DNA of 64,000 nt from Legionella sp. PC1000 (GCF_014109805.1 NZ_CP059400.1:528001-592000), one strand, 5' to 3'. Shown: positions 9,820 to 17,871, counted from the stretch's first letter. The notes: generated by a model from the sequence alone, not told the origin. Program-made: numbers and translations.

Positions 9820-9838
9820 TATAAACTAATAGTTCATA
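9820..9838. promoter_or_regulatory. Putative LysR operator (imperfect palindrome)
   Basis: TATAAACTAATAGTTCATA is an imperfect inverted repeat centred on AACTA-A-TAGTT. It lies between the LysR gene and its divergent neighbour, the usual place for a LysR site of T-N11-A type. It is assigned from position and symmetry only. Confidence 0.35.
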
Positions 9839-9863
9839 ATTGCGGAAATAATGTTGATTAATA

Positions 9864-9891
9864 TTGGAACAATTAATGTGTAGAATATAAA
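9864..9891 (+). promoter_or_regulatory. Putative sigma-70 promoter of the VOC gene
   Basis: TTGGAA (9864-9869) and TATAAA (9886-9891) are separated by 16 bases and lie 27 bases before the ATG at 9918. The LysR-type palindrome sits just upstream, which suits an activator-binding site. Confidence 0.35.
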
Positions 9892-9917
9892 TAAATCAAA
9901 GCACTTAGAGGTTTATT

Positions 9918-10295
9918 ATGAAATATCAATATCATCATGTGGGAATACCGGTCACTGAACCTCGTCCAGGCGAGCGTTATAGTTCGGTTATGGACATGTA
10001 CACCTCAGGAGGAGAGTTACCTGGTCGAATTCAATATCATCGGTTTGGCCCTAATTGTCCCTTACATGAATTGATTCAAACTCAACCGCATATAGCGTAT
10101 AAGGTTGATAGCATTAATGAAGCGATAAAAGGAAAACATGTTCTTCTGGAACCCTATGTTCCGTTAAAAAATTTTAAAGTGGCTATGGTCGAGGAACATG
10201 GGGCCATCATTGAGTTCATTGAAACAAGCTTGTCTGAAGATGAAATATGGGATGACTCAAAGCACCAGGATTCAATGTTGTACCCTAAAGAATAA
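9918..10295 (+). CDS. Small VOC/glyoxalase-like protein
   Basis: This 125-residue protein begins YQYHHVGIPVTEP, the usual first strand of vicinal-oxygen-chelate proteins, with a metal-type His in HHVGI. Later it has HIAYKVDSINEAIKGKHVLLEPY and AMVEEHGAIIEFIET, where a Glu near the end of the last strand is the usual third ligand. It could be an isomerase, lyase or dioxygenase-type enzyme, or a binding protein. It is transcribed away from the LysR gene and is a likely regulatory target. The 55 bases encoding its C-terminus and stop recur as a degenerate copy at 12867-12921. Confidence 0.7.
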   Translation: MKYQYHHVGIPVTEPRPGERYSSVMDMYTSGGELPGRIQYHRFGPNCPLHELIQTQPHIAYKVDSINEAIKGKHVLLEPYVPLKNFKVAMVEEHGAIIEFIETSLSEDEIWDDSKHQDSMLYPKE

Positions 10296-10296
10296 G

Positions 10297-10316
10297 CCTG
10301 GCTGCTTGCAGCCAGG
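10297..10316. repeat. REP-like palindrome after the VOC gene
   Basis: CCTGGCTG-CTTG-CAGCCAGG is a perfect 8-bp stem immediately after the stop codon. It is not followed by a T-run, so it is a weak terminator at best. The same sequence type recurs at 12837-12864 and near 26.6 kb, so it belongs to a dispersed palindrome family. Confidence 0.6.
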
Positions 10317-10478
10317 ATCTATTGGGATTCATCCTAAGCGCATCTTGGTTGCCTCCAGTTCATCGTATTTTAAATGAAAATCAAATAATATCAGTAATGT
10401 TAAAAACTGATAAAATGTTTACATTATCATACCCAATGATTTAAAATGCGCCAATTTGATCAATGTTGAGGTTGTTTT

Positions 10479-11993
10479 ATGTTTGGTAAATTGTTAGAAA
10501 GTTCAATAAGGCTAAGTATGCGGTATTACTCCAACCAAGTGTATGAAACTGCAGTAAGTCTTTTCCATCAAGTTGAACGATTTGGATTGGGTTATACTAG
10601 GGAATTTATCCAAGATCCTAAAGCGATGCTCCAAACATTAATCACTGAAGCACGAAGCAGTAAAGAAGGTTATAGTGTGATTAGCTTGGGATATTTGGGT
10701 GGAAACTATGCAGTAATTACCCCAAGGTCTCAGCCTCAGCTGGTTGAACTAATCAATCAATTTGACAAAGAACAATCGAGCCGCAAGGGGCATGCCTCGT
10801 TTAAATTTTTTTCTGGGAACGATTTTTTTATTATTTCAGATATTGGACATGATGCGATGGTATCGAGAAAAAACCTCTCTCGTTTTCTTACCCCATCACG
10901 ACTTGCTTATCCCACGATCACAGAAATTGAAAAAACGGTAGCTGTTGATGCAGACATTCCAACCAGGCATACAGTCTGCGGCATTGTTCGGGCTGTTATG
11001 GTAGAAAATATGCTCGGTATCAAACGATTACCGGACGATACTTATGATGTAATGGAGTCATATAGAAATGATGTAAAGCGGTGGGGCGCATTTCCCTTTC
11101 CTGAATTACTTAATTTTATGCCAAGTTTAAGAAAAAAACGGGATGTTTACCGTGCTTTTTCAAGCAGTATTTTAGAGCATGAATTCAAAAATGTGGTTGA
11201 AGTACTTCATCAAGATGCTCATCCAGGAAATGCTAATTTAATTGCTGCCTCTATAGTTAGTTTATTTAAAGAAGAAAATTCAGGGTTTACCGAGGAAGAG
11301 CTGGCATCAGCTTTAAAATCTTTGAGTACTCAGGAGATTAGAAGATATTTTGAAAACCCCATTGTTCAATCCTTACCGATGATTCTAAAAGCTGCAGATA
11401 ACCTCACTGATGCAATTGTACTCTGTCTCGAACAAATTGCAGCAGACCCTAAAAAATTTGAAATGCTTCATGATGAAATTGAAAGATCCCATTTTGTGCT
11501 GGATGAACAGTTAGATATTAGAGCTCTTAAATCATTGCCTGTGTTAGATGCTTTTTATAAAGAGTCAGTTCGGTTTGATGCACCTGCGGCAGTACCCAGA
11601 TATACCCAAAAAGGATATTCATCTGATTCAATGACCATCCCTCCCAATACAATGATTATATTTGATTTGCATGCTTTAGCTAAAGGAGAGCAATACTGGA
11701 CTAATCCAAATGAATTTGACCCGACACGTTTTTTGCAAGCGGAGCAACAACACGTTGATGAAGAGGGGGAAATGAGCGTTAAAAACAACCATCATACAAT
11801 AGGCCAATTCCCATTTGTCCCTTTTTCGGTGGGCATGCGTAATTGTCCAGCATTTGCAGTGACCGAGGTTTTATTTAAAGTGGCTATTGCGAAATTTGTT
11901 TCAGACTACCAACTTCAATTTGTTAAAAAAGGCAGTGATGATTCAACCTTGCATATTACCTCCCAAGATAAATCTTTTAAATTAACACAATAG
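10479..11993 (+). CDS. Cytochrome P450
   Basis: This 504-residue heme-thiolate monooxygenase has the K-helix ExxR as E362-S-V-R365 in FYKESVRF, then a PERF-like region FDPTRFLQAE. The heme loop is FVPFSVGMRNC456PAFA, matching FxxGxRxC. The I-helix oxygen-binding motif is less clear. The length and long N-terminal part resemble eukaryotic-style class II P450s rather than short soluble bacterial forms. The first 20 residues are basic and serine-rich (MFGKLLESSIRLSMRYYSNQ). They could be a membrane-associating helix or a mitochondrial-type leader. No redox partner lies nearby. RBS GAGG is about 9 bases before the ATG. The substrate is unknown. Confidence 0.88.
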   Translation: MFGKLLESSIRLSMRYYSNQVYETAVSLFHQVERFGLGYTREFIQDPKAMLQTLITEARSSKEGYSVISLGYLGGNYAVITPRSQPQLVELINQFDKEQSSRKGHASFKFFSGNDFFIISDIGHDAMVSRKNLSRFLTPSRLAYPTITEIEKTVAVDADIPTRHTVCGIVRAVMVENMLGIKRLPDDTYDVMESYRNDVKRWGAFPFPELLNFMPSLRKKRDVYRAFSSSILEHEFKNVVEVLHQDAHPGNANLIAASIVSLFKEENSGFTEEELASALKSLSTQEIRRYFENPIVQSLPMILKAADNLTDAIVLCLEQIAADPKKFEMLHDEIERSHFVLDEQLDIRALKSLPVLDAFYKESVRFDAPAAVPRYTQKGYSSDSMTIPPNTMIIFDLHALAKGEQYWTNPNEFDPTRFLQAEQQHVDEEGEMSVKNNHHTIGQFPFVPFSVGMRNCPAFAVTEVLFKVAIAKFVSDYQLQFVKKGSDDSTLHITSQDKSFKLTQ

Positions 11994-12011
11994 AACCTTG
12001 AACGAGTAAGT

Positions 12012-12713
12012 TTAGGATGGAGCAGGACCCGACCCTAAACTTGCCGAACTGACATTAGCGATTTGTTTATAATGGGATTTAAGCAATTCATCGAGCGTGT
12101 TTAACTCATTGAGAGGTTTTTTTGCTGATTCTGTGAGTGCACTGAATTTTTTTGTTCCTTCGGGGGATAACTGATGTAAATCTCCCAAAGTCAGGTATAG
12201 AGGGCTATGTACTTCAGTAATCGTACAATAAACTATTGATTCAGAGGTGTTAGGCTTTTTTACGGTTAATTGATAGATGTGCACAGCGGCTGATTTTTCA
12301 GCCGTATTCATCTTGTTTTTTGCAATCTCAGGTAATTCAGTAATGCCAAAATATACATCTTCTTTTGCCAGATCAATTCCATCGTCTTTAATTGTTTGTC
12401 CAATAGTGCTTCCACTGACAATTTTATTATGTGTCTCTTTCAACCAAAGGGGAACTGGTAAAGAGAAATGAACAACTGCAAGAGTTCGCATGACACCATT
12501 TGAATTTAAATTGGATATACGAACATTGTTTTCTTGTAAAATGAGCTCTACTCCATAGTTGCCAAATATGAGTTTAATTCGTTGACTGTTTAGCAAACCC
12601 TGCATCTTCTCAAGTTCATCGAGTTTCCTACACGTCATGTGTTGATTTACTTTCTTACCTGGCTGGAAAAAAGTGTCAATTTTGGAAGTTGAGGTAGTTA
12701 CTTTGGAATACAT
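12012..12713 (-). CDS. Hypothetical protein, candidate effector
   Basis: This 233-residue protein has no signal peptide, membrane segment or recognised domain. It has an N-terminal Ser/Thr-rich tail, a central alternating hydrophobic pattern that suggests beta strands (LAVVHFSLPVPLWL, AAVHIYQLTVKK, SIVYCTITEVHSPLYLTLGDL), and a helical C-terminus ending in a Ser/Gly/Pro tail. It is convergent with the P450 gene, with 18 bases between their stops. The sequence gives no basis for a function. Confidence 0.6.
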   Translation of the reverse strand: MYSKVTTSTSKIDTFFQPGKKVNQHMTCRKLDELEKMQGLLNSQRIKLIFGNYGVELILQENNVRISNLNSNGVMRTLAVVHFSLPVPLWLKETHNKIVSGSTIGQTIKDDGIDLAKEDVYFGITELPEIAKNKMNTAEKSAAVHIYQLTVKKPNTSESIVYCTITEVHSPLYLTLGDLHQLSPEGTKKFSALTESAKKPLNELNTLDELLKSHYKQIANVSSASLGSGPAPS

Positions 12714-12836
12714 TTAAAAATCCGTAAGCTTAAAATATTTCAGAGACTGGATGTTTTACCCTTTGGGATAGTGCAAGTCAATATATGGATGGTGAAGAGG
12801 CTACCTTGTTTTGAAGAAAGTACAATCAAAATAAAC

Positions 12837-12864
12837 GGAACCTGGTTGCAAGCAACCAGGTTCC
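12837..12864. repeat. 28-bp perfect palindrome (dispersed REP-like)
   Basis: A 13-bp perfect stem (GGAACCTGGTTGC at 12837-12849) has its complement at 12852-12864 around a 2-base loop. Its core CCTGGTTGC/GCAACCAGG is a variant of the palindrome at 10297-10316. It sits directly before the copied VOC gene end. Confidence 0.7.
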
Positions 12865-12866
12865 TT

Positions 12867-12921
12867 AAATATGGGATGACTAAAAGAACCAGGAATTCAA
12901 TGGTGTATCCTAAAGAATAAG
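12867..12921 (+). pseudogene. Duplicated 3' end of the VOC gene
   Basis: About 55 bases here match the last codons and stop of the gene at 9918-10295 (source about 10243-10297) with a handful of substitutions and one extra A. The shared stretch starts AAATATGGGATGACT and ends CCTAAAGAATAAGC. No start codon or upstream gene body is present, so it is a non-coding relic. It lies between a REP-like palindrome and the gdx promoter, suggesting palindrome-associated duplication. Confidence 0.75.
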
Positions 12922-12948
12922 CTTAGCCAGGGGCCGTATTACGGTCAG

Positions 12949-12980
12949 TTATATATGAAAATAGCAAGATCATATATAAT
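12949..12980 (+). promoter_or_regulatory. gdx promoter region: -10 TATAAT inside a 10-bp hairpin
   Basis: TTATATATGA (12949-12958) pairs perfectly with TCATATATAA (12970-12979). The right arm contains a good -10 box, TATAAT, at 12975-12980. No clear -35 box is visible. Transcription would begin near 12987, exactly where the first riboswitch hairpin begins, which supports the assignment. Confidence 0.45.
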
Positions 12981-12987
12981 TTCTAAT

Positions 12988-13031
12988 GTGAGGACGACCT
13001 CACCCATTATGGTTGCATGCGGGACGGCCCG
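12988..13031 (+). promoter_or_regulatory. Guanidine-II riboswitch (mini-ykkC), two ACGR-loop hairpins
   Basis: Hairpin 1 is GTGAGG-ACGA-CCTCAC (12988-13003). Hairpin 2 is CGGG-ACGG-CCCG (13020-13031). They are joined by a 16-base linker. Two short GC-rich stems with ACGR tetraloops just upstream of a Shine-Dalgarno define mini-ykkC, which binds guanidinium and controls guanidinium exporters translationally. The RBS GGAGGG (13041-13046) and the gdx ATG at 13051 follow. Gene identity and RNA motif agree fully. Confidence 0.88.
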
Positions 13032-13050
13032 ATTTTGAAAGGAGGGCTGT

Positions 13051-13365
13051 ATGGCATGGGTTCTATTGGTTTTCGCTGGTGTATTTGAAGTAGTCTGGGC
13101 TTTTTCCTTGAAGCAATCCCTTGGTTTTACCAGGATTTTGCCTAGTATCATCACCATTATAACAATGATTGCGAGTTTTGTTCTCTTATCAATATCCATG
13201 AAAACTCTTTCATTGGGAACAGCTTACACGATTTGGACCGGTATCGGGGCTGTTGGTGCGTTCCTGGTTGGTCTCATCATTTTGGGTGAACCTGTAAATA
13301 CCATGCGAGTTGTTGCAGCAGTACTGATTGTATCTGGCGTATTGATGATGAAGTTGTCTTCATAG
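13051..13365 (+). CDS. gdx: Guanidinium exporter, SMR family (Gdx/SugE)
   Basis: This 104-residue protein has four transmembrane helices, the usual SMR size. The first helix carries the essential Glu13 in AGVFEVVWAFSLK. The Gdx/SugE subgroup is marked by WAFSLKQSLGFTR, the GTAYTIWTGIGAVGAF loop in helix 3, and LGEPVNTMR. Gdx proteins export guanidinium in exchange for protons as dimers in the inner membrane. The guanidine-II riboswitch immediately upstream independently supports the Gdx assignment over EmrE-type multidrug pumps. A 13-bp hairpin lies downstream. Confidence 0.93.
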   Translation: MAWVLLVFAGVFEVVWAFSLKQSLGFTRILPSIITIITMIASFVLLSISMKTLSLGTAYTIWTGIGAVGAFLVGLIILGEPVNTMRVVAAVLIVSGVLMMKLSS

Positions 13366-13407
13366 ATAGAAGGCGTAGCCAGCATAGTTTGAGTACCAAA
13401 CAGGTAA

Positions 13408-13438
13408 AACCAATTAACAGAAAATCTGTTAATTGGTT
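13408..13438. terminator. Hairpin between convergent gdx and the coiled-coil gene
   Basis: AACCAATTAACAG (13408-13420) and CTGTTAATTGGTT (13426-13438) form a 13-bp perfect stem with a 5-base loop. On the minus strand it is followed by a short T-run, so it best terminates the 13456-13800 gene. It may also stop gdx transcription. Confidence 0.6.
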
Positions 13439-13455
13439 GGAGTATGTAAATTAAA

Positions 13456-13800
13456 TCAAGTATACATCGTGTATTGGATTTCTTTGAATCGAGCTTCATC
13501 CTCTTCTTGCATTTTTTTAGCAGCTTGCAACTCCTCTTGCTCTTGTTCTTGCTGGGTTTTTAGTTTCATGAGTTCAATCATATTTTGAGTTTTTAATTCC
13601 TGCAAAATACCAGCTAATAAAAGGTCGGTAGTCGTTTGCAAACTGATTTCTTGAGGTTGTTGTGTTTTTTGTGCTCCTTGCATTTCTGAGGAGGGGATAA
13701 TGTGTTTTTGATTAAAAAAACGTTGAGAACTCGAGTTAGAATCAGGTTGTTTTGATTTATTGTTTCCATTTTTTAGACGAGATTTTTCTTTTTTATCCAT
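13456..13800 (-). CDS. Small hypothetical protein with coiled coil
   Basis: This 114-residue hydrophilic protein has a Lys/Asn/Ser/Gln-rich disordered N-terminal half. From about residue 55 to 110 it has a Gln/Glu-rich helix (LQELKTQNMIELMKLKTQQE onward) with heptad-like hydrophobics. It has no signal peptide. The start is well supported by AAGGAG upstream of 13800. Composition and size fit a small secreted effector or structural protein, but no function can be given. Confidence 0.6.
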   Translation of the reverse strand: MDKKEKSRLKNGNNKSKQPDSNSSSQRFFNQKHIIPSSEMQGAQKTQQPQEISLQTTTDLLLAGILQELKTQNMIELMKLKTQQEQEQEELQAAKKMQEEDEARFKEIQYTMYT

Positions 13801-13855
13801 GGTGATCTCCTTTTCCTTGTGAGTCCCCTTCAGATTAATATAAATATTGACTTAA

Positions 13856-14056
13856 ATGCAAATGTTTTTTTCAATGTTAATAAATTTTGTTGTATTGTTG
13901 CCAATATTATTCATATTGATGTTATATGTCCTACTTGGTTTAATTTTTAGTAATGCATGTCATTGGAACAATGAACTGAAAATAATACGTAAAGTTAATG
14001 AACTGAATAACACTATTCCTATTTGTCCGAAATATAATGTAAATTTGCACAATTAA
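13856..14056 (+). CDS. Possible small membrane protein
   Basis: This 66-codon frame encodes a strongly hydrophobic N-terminal 35 residues (one or two membrane helices) followed by a short polar tail. It ends 11 bases before the esterase gene and could be its leader gene. No good RBS is visible, and low-complexity AT-rich DNA easily gives such frames, so it may be chance. Confidence 0.25.
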   Translation: MQMFFSMLINFVVLLPILFILMLYVLLGLIFSNACHWNNELKIIRKVNELNNTIPICPKYNVNLHN

Positions 14057-14067
14057 ATTAAAATTAA

Positions 14068-16704
14068 ATGTCAGAATCGATTAAATTTGTTGTAACCGGA
14101 GAAAGCGCCGGAATGGTTGAAGTGATTATTGATAATACTTCATCAGAACTTACCGCAACATTCATCTATAAGCCAGATCCAGAAACGCCTATCCCAAAAG
14201 AAATGTTATTAGGTTATCGCGATTCATCTGGGAAAGGTCATATGATTTCCATGACAGAGGAGCATGGTCAATGGGTCGCAAGAAGGTCCATCGATCCAAA
14301 TGAAAGCAGCGATTTTTTCATGCATCCCAATGTGAAACCAGGAGAATTGGCCCAAAAACCTAATATTATCAATAAAATTGCCTTATCCGATGGAAAAATT
14401 GTCACATCTGTGTACGAAAATCCTGAATTGGCCAAGAAAAATAAAGGAATCATGCAAAAACGTGTGCTTAATGCACAAGGGACTTTAAGCGATCCAGGAG
14501 ACGAACATTATCCATTAGGGTTTGGCGAGCAGTGGGTAGAAGTTTATTTTCCAGCGGGTTATAGGGCTTCAGACACTAAAGAATACAACATTCAAGTAAT
14601 GCTGGATGGGGAGATGCACTTATCCCAGGATGCTTTTGGAAATAGCATGGGGACCAGGGATATTTTAGATAATTTAATTGCTGAAGGAAAAATGGAGCCC
14701 GTCATTGCTGTATTTGTATCGCCTACACAACCTACCATGGAAATGGGGAAATGGGTATCAATGCCGCGACTTAAAGAATATGGTTGTGACCTGCAAACGG
14801 ATGCGATGCTTACTAAAATTCCAGGCGCACTTAGAGATGCGGGTATCCCAGTTACACGGGATCCTCAAAAAATAGGTATATGTGGCCAAAGTATGGGGGG
14901 GCTTCAAGCACTGTATACTGCTAAAATGCATCCTGATATTTATGGACAAGTGATTGCTCAATCGCCTGCGGTTTGGTGGGGACCGTCCTCTCTGCGATTG
15001 ATGGGTGAAGAAGTGGTTGTTCCTGTACGATATGAGGATGAGCAAACTTGGCGTGCCCCTTTAGCAAATAAGCAAGAGCAACAATATTTATTGCATATGT
15101 TACAGACGGGTTATGATGTGCTTTCCATGCGAGAAGTACCGAAAGGAGAACCCCATATTTATCTTCAAGCGGGAACCAATGAAACAGGTGACCGTGGCTT
15201 AGGTGAGGAACCCTTGACTCAAGCAACTATGTCATTAGCTCAAGCGTTACATATTGAATGCAGACTGCACAATGGGGGACATACTGCAGAATCCTGGGCA
15301 ACCGGACTTGCCATACAGCTGCCTCAGGCACATCCTAAACTGACTGCTTTGCAGGATAATCCGCTTGATTCAGTACCAAAGACCGAATCAGGAGCAATTG
15401 ATTTAACTAAAGCGGAGCGTATTGCTGAAGGAGGCACTCATATACTTTATCGATTCCCAGAAGCTCCTTTTGTTATTAAAGTAATGAAACAAAATCCCAA
15501 CCCTAAAGAGCTTGAAGAGTTAGAGAAAAAATATGCTGTTTTATATGCGTGTTTTGACAAAGAGGGAAAACAGCGATGCATTCGCGAGCAGCATATTACC
15601 CTTCCAGTACAGCTTCCAGGAAAAGAGCCTAGAGATATCGCGTTATCAATCGTTCCCTACGAAAAATGCTTCAAATCTAAAATAAAATTTGATTTTAAAA
15701 TAGAACCTGCTGAACTGGACCCTTACTTAACAGAGCACAATAAAGAGTTGTTCGGCAAAGTAAATAAAACGCTGATACATAAAAATGACTCTGAATCCAG
15801 TTTTGATCTTAATGATTATCCGATCATTGATGAACGAATCGGTGCAATTTTGCAACGTTTAGAACGTGATCCTACGCTCAGAGACGTAATGGTTGAGTTT
15901 CTAACTCACTATCGGGATTTTTATCAAAAGACAGGGATTATCATGGATGCTATGGGATTTGAAAATATCCTATTCTTCAAAGATGACCGTGGTGATTGGC
16001 AATTTAAAGTAGGCAGCGTAATCAAACACGATACTGGGAAATACACGAACGAATTATTTGATGCACTACATCATGGAATGAATGTTGATTTGGATAATTT
16101 TGTTAACTTTACTCATGCTTATTTTTCACCTGCAAATATTAGGGCTGTTAATGTATGTGCAATGAAACTTGGACTGGAGCCTGTTATTCATGATGTGATA
16201 ATTGATTCACAGGATTTATTTAAAGTATCCCAGGCACTATCGATACCAGAACGGATGCTTGCTTATGCGCGACATGGTGATTTTGAAAAAATAAAACAAA
16301 TTCTCCAGGAACATAAAGGCGAGCTAAGCTTTAGTAGCAGGGATTTCTGGGCATATTCTTTAATCGCTGATGAATACATCAAACATGCGCAGCCACCTGA
16401 AGCCCTGCAGACTTATCTCACTATTGTGAGTCAATTACCCGTGATTTTGCCTGAAAATAAAGAGGATGCAAAACAGGTGTGTGATACAAAAATAGCAATT
16501 ACTGAGCGTAAAAACGTGCATGATAAGAAAATAGCTCTCCATGAAGAATTCACAAAGTGCATGCCTGATTTTAAATTTAGGCGCTCAATTTCAGGGGAAA
16601 GGACCTACGAGATAGAGACCGTAACCCACAATTATAAAAAACAATTGCAACAAACAAAATCTGCGGACGCTCATGATAGCCCGCTTTTCACTCTGGAGCA
16701 GTAA
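14068..16704 (+). CDS. Esterase of the enterochelin-esterase type fused to a kinase-like region
   Basis: This 878-residue protein has no signal peptide. Residues 1-150 are beta-rich, like the N-terminal domain of Fes/IroE-type esterases. Residues about 150-420 are an alpha/beta hydrolase with GQS275MGG as nucleophile elbow and NGGH405TAESW as the catalytic His, as in the esterase D/Fes family. From about 440 to 680 the pattern resembles a protein kinase fold: ILYRFPEAPFVIK471VMK like the VAIK strand, then MD627AMGFEN633ILFF like the catalytic loop. The spacing is one residue off and there is no DFG, so it may be a pseudokinase. The tail is helical. No SD is seen at the ATG, so the start is uncertain. 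The fusion suggests an effector acting on a host substrate. Confidence 0.7.
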   Translation: MSESIKFVVTGESAGMVEVIIDNTSSELTATFIYKPDPETPIPKEMLLGYRDSSGKGHMISMTEEHGQWVARRSIDPNESSDFFMHPNVKPGELAQKPNIINKIALSDGKIVTSVYENPELAKKNKGIMQKRVLNAQGTLSDPGDEHYPLGFGEQWVEVYFPAGYRASDTKEYNIQVMLDGEMHLSQDAFGNSMGTRDILDNLIAEGKMEPVIAVFVSPTQPTMEMGKWVSMPRLKEYGCDLQTDAMLTKIPGALRDAGIPVTRDPQKIGICGQSMGGLQALYTAKMHPDIYGQVIAQSPAVWWGPSSLRLMGEEVVVPVRYEDEQTWRAPLANKQEQQYLLHMLQTGYDVLSMREVPKGEPHIYLQAGTNETGDRGLGEEPLTQATMSLAQALHIECRLHNGGHTAESWATGLAIQLPQAHPKLTALQDNPLDSVPKTESGAIDLTKAERIAEGGTHILYRFPEAPFVIKVMKQNPNPKELEELEKKYAVLYACFDKEGKQRCIREQHITLPVQLPGKEPRDIALSIVPYEKCFKSKIKFDFKIEPAELDPYLTEHNKELFGKVNKTLIHKNDSESSFDLNDYPIIDERIGAILQRLERDPTLRDVMVEFLTHYRDFYQKTGIIMDAMGFENILFFKDDRGDWQFKVGSVIKHDTGKYTNELFDALHHGMNVDLDNFVNFTHAYFSPANIRAVNVCAMKLGLEPVIHDVIIDSQDLFKVSQALSIPERMLAYARHGDFEKIKQILQEHKGELSFSSRDFWAYSLIADEYIKHAQPPEALQTYLTIVSQLPVILPENKEDAKQVCDTKIAITERKNVHDKKIALHEEFTKCMPDFKFRRSISGERTYEIETVTHNYKKQLQQTKSADAHDSPLFTLEQ

Positions 16705-16830
16705 CAGCAATAGGGCCTATTTATGAATATGAGTTGTAGAACTCCTAAAAATAGGTCAGTATTCCATTAATTTTTTAAAATATCCCATATAATGCTGTTT
16801 GAAAAAAAATTAACGCAGGGAGAGCGAGGG

Positions 16831-17775
16831 ATGAGTGGCGCAAGGTGTCCAAAGGTACAACCAAAGGAGCAGGATCCCCAATTAACTTATAAACAAAAGT
16901 TTAATATTGATGTTGCCAGTGGGTTAATTGCAGGGGTATCCAACTCAGGGCTTTTTAATCCATGGGATCGTGCTTTGTATTTATCCGTGAAATATAACCG
17001 TCCTTTTCTATCAATGCAAAATTTTAAATCCCCATATCAGGGGTTATCTCAGGCATTAGTGCAACGCGCATTTCTTGGAAGTATTTACTATATTGCTCAG
17101 GGAGAACTTAAAGCGTACCTTTTTCCTTATCTGCATCATAATTTAGGTTTTAGTCAAACAGCCGCCCAATTTTATGTAGGCATGGCTGCAGGAAGCATTG
17201 GAGGAGCATTAACCAACAGTATTTCTGCTGTCAAATATCATACATGGGGGCAAGAAAGCGCATCCTTTCGTTCCAGCGTTTGTGACATGTGGACTCTTGG
17301 AGGTCTTAAACCTTTTTTAAAGGGAACTTCGGCAACAATGACACGCGACATGGTCTTTGGAAGTACTTACGAAATGTTACGTAGTTTGATGCAAACAACC
17401 AGTAAAAAATCAGAAAATAAAATACCCGGATCGAATCAGTCGTATGTTGATTTTCTCTATAATGCAAGCGCAGCTGCAGTCGCTACCATTGCATCAAGTC
17501 CATTCAATTACGTTCGCAACATGCAATATGCAACGTCTCCAAATCTCAAACCGCCCTCTGCATGTGAGGCATTCACTAAAGTGTGGAATGAATCAAAAAC
17601 ACCACCACAATCCTTCTTAAGTCAATTGAGTTTTTTGCAGCAACGATTCAGAATTGGATGGGGTACAGCGCGAGTTGCATTTGGAATGGCTGTTGGTCAA
17701 AAATTGTTTGATTACACTCAAGCACGCTTGAGTAACTTATTCTCAGATACCGCAGAGAACAGTTTGAAAAAATAA
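16831..17775 (+). CDS. Mitochondrial carrier family protein (LncP-like candidate effector)
   Basis: This protein of about 314 residues has the threefold-repeat, six-helix layout of eukaryotic mitochondrial carriers. Each repeat has a relic of the PxDxxK/R motif: NPWDRAL, NSISAVK and SPFNYVR. The second half of repeat 2 has FLKGTSATMTRDMVFGSTYEMLR, closely matching the carrier consensus of G-x-x-x-x-x-x-R-D followed by an aromatic and YE. Carriers exchange metabolites across the inner mitochondrial membrane. In bacteria they are essentially restricted to Legionella effectors such as LncP, a nucleotide carrier delivered to host mitochondria. The ATG at 16831 has GGAGAG 6 bases upstream. An in-frame ATG at 16792 has no SD. 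Confidence 0.82.
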   Translation: MSGARCPKVQPKEQDPQLTYKQKFNIDVASGLIAGVSNSGLFNPWDRALYLSVKYNRPFLSMQNFKSPYQGLSQALVQRAFLGSIYYIAQGELKAYLFPYLHHNLGFSQTAAQFYVGMAAGSIGGALTNSISAVKYHTWGQESASFRSSVCDMWTLGGLKPFLKGTSATMTRDMVFGSTYEMLRSLMQTTSKKSENKIPGSNQSYVDFLYNASAAAVATIASSPFNYVRNMQYATSPNLKPPSACEAFTKVWNESKTPPQSFLSQLSFLQQRFRIGWGTARVAFGMAVGQKLFDYTQARLSNLFSDTAENSLKK

Positions 17776-17871
17776 TCAACTACGAAAATGTAGCTAGGGT
17801 TAGCCAGATAAATCAAAATTATTCCCCTGCTTTTTTATCCAATATTTACTTAAAAATAGGAGAGATTTTAA

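Noticed and set aside
12008..12042. Inverted repeat AAGTTTAGG/CCTAAACTT between the P450 and hypothetical genes as a terminator
   Set aside because: It overlaps the coding end of the minus-strand gene, has a 17-base loop and no T-run on either strand.
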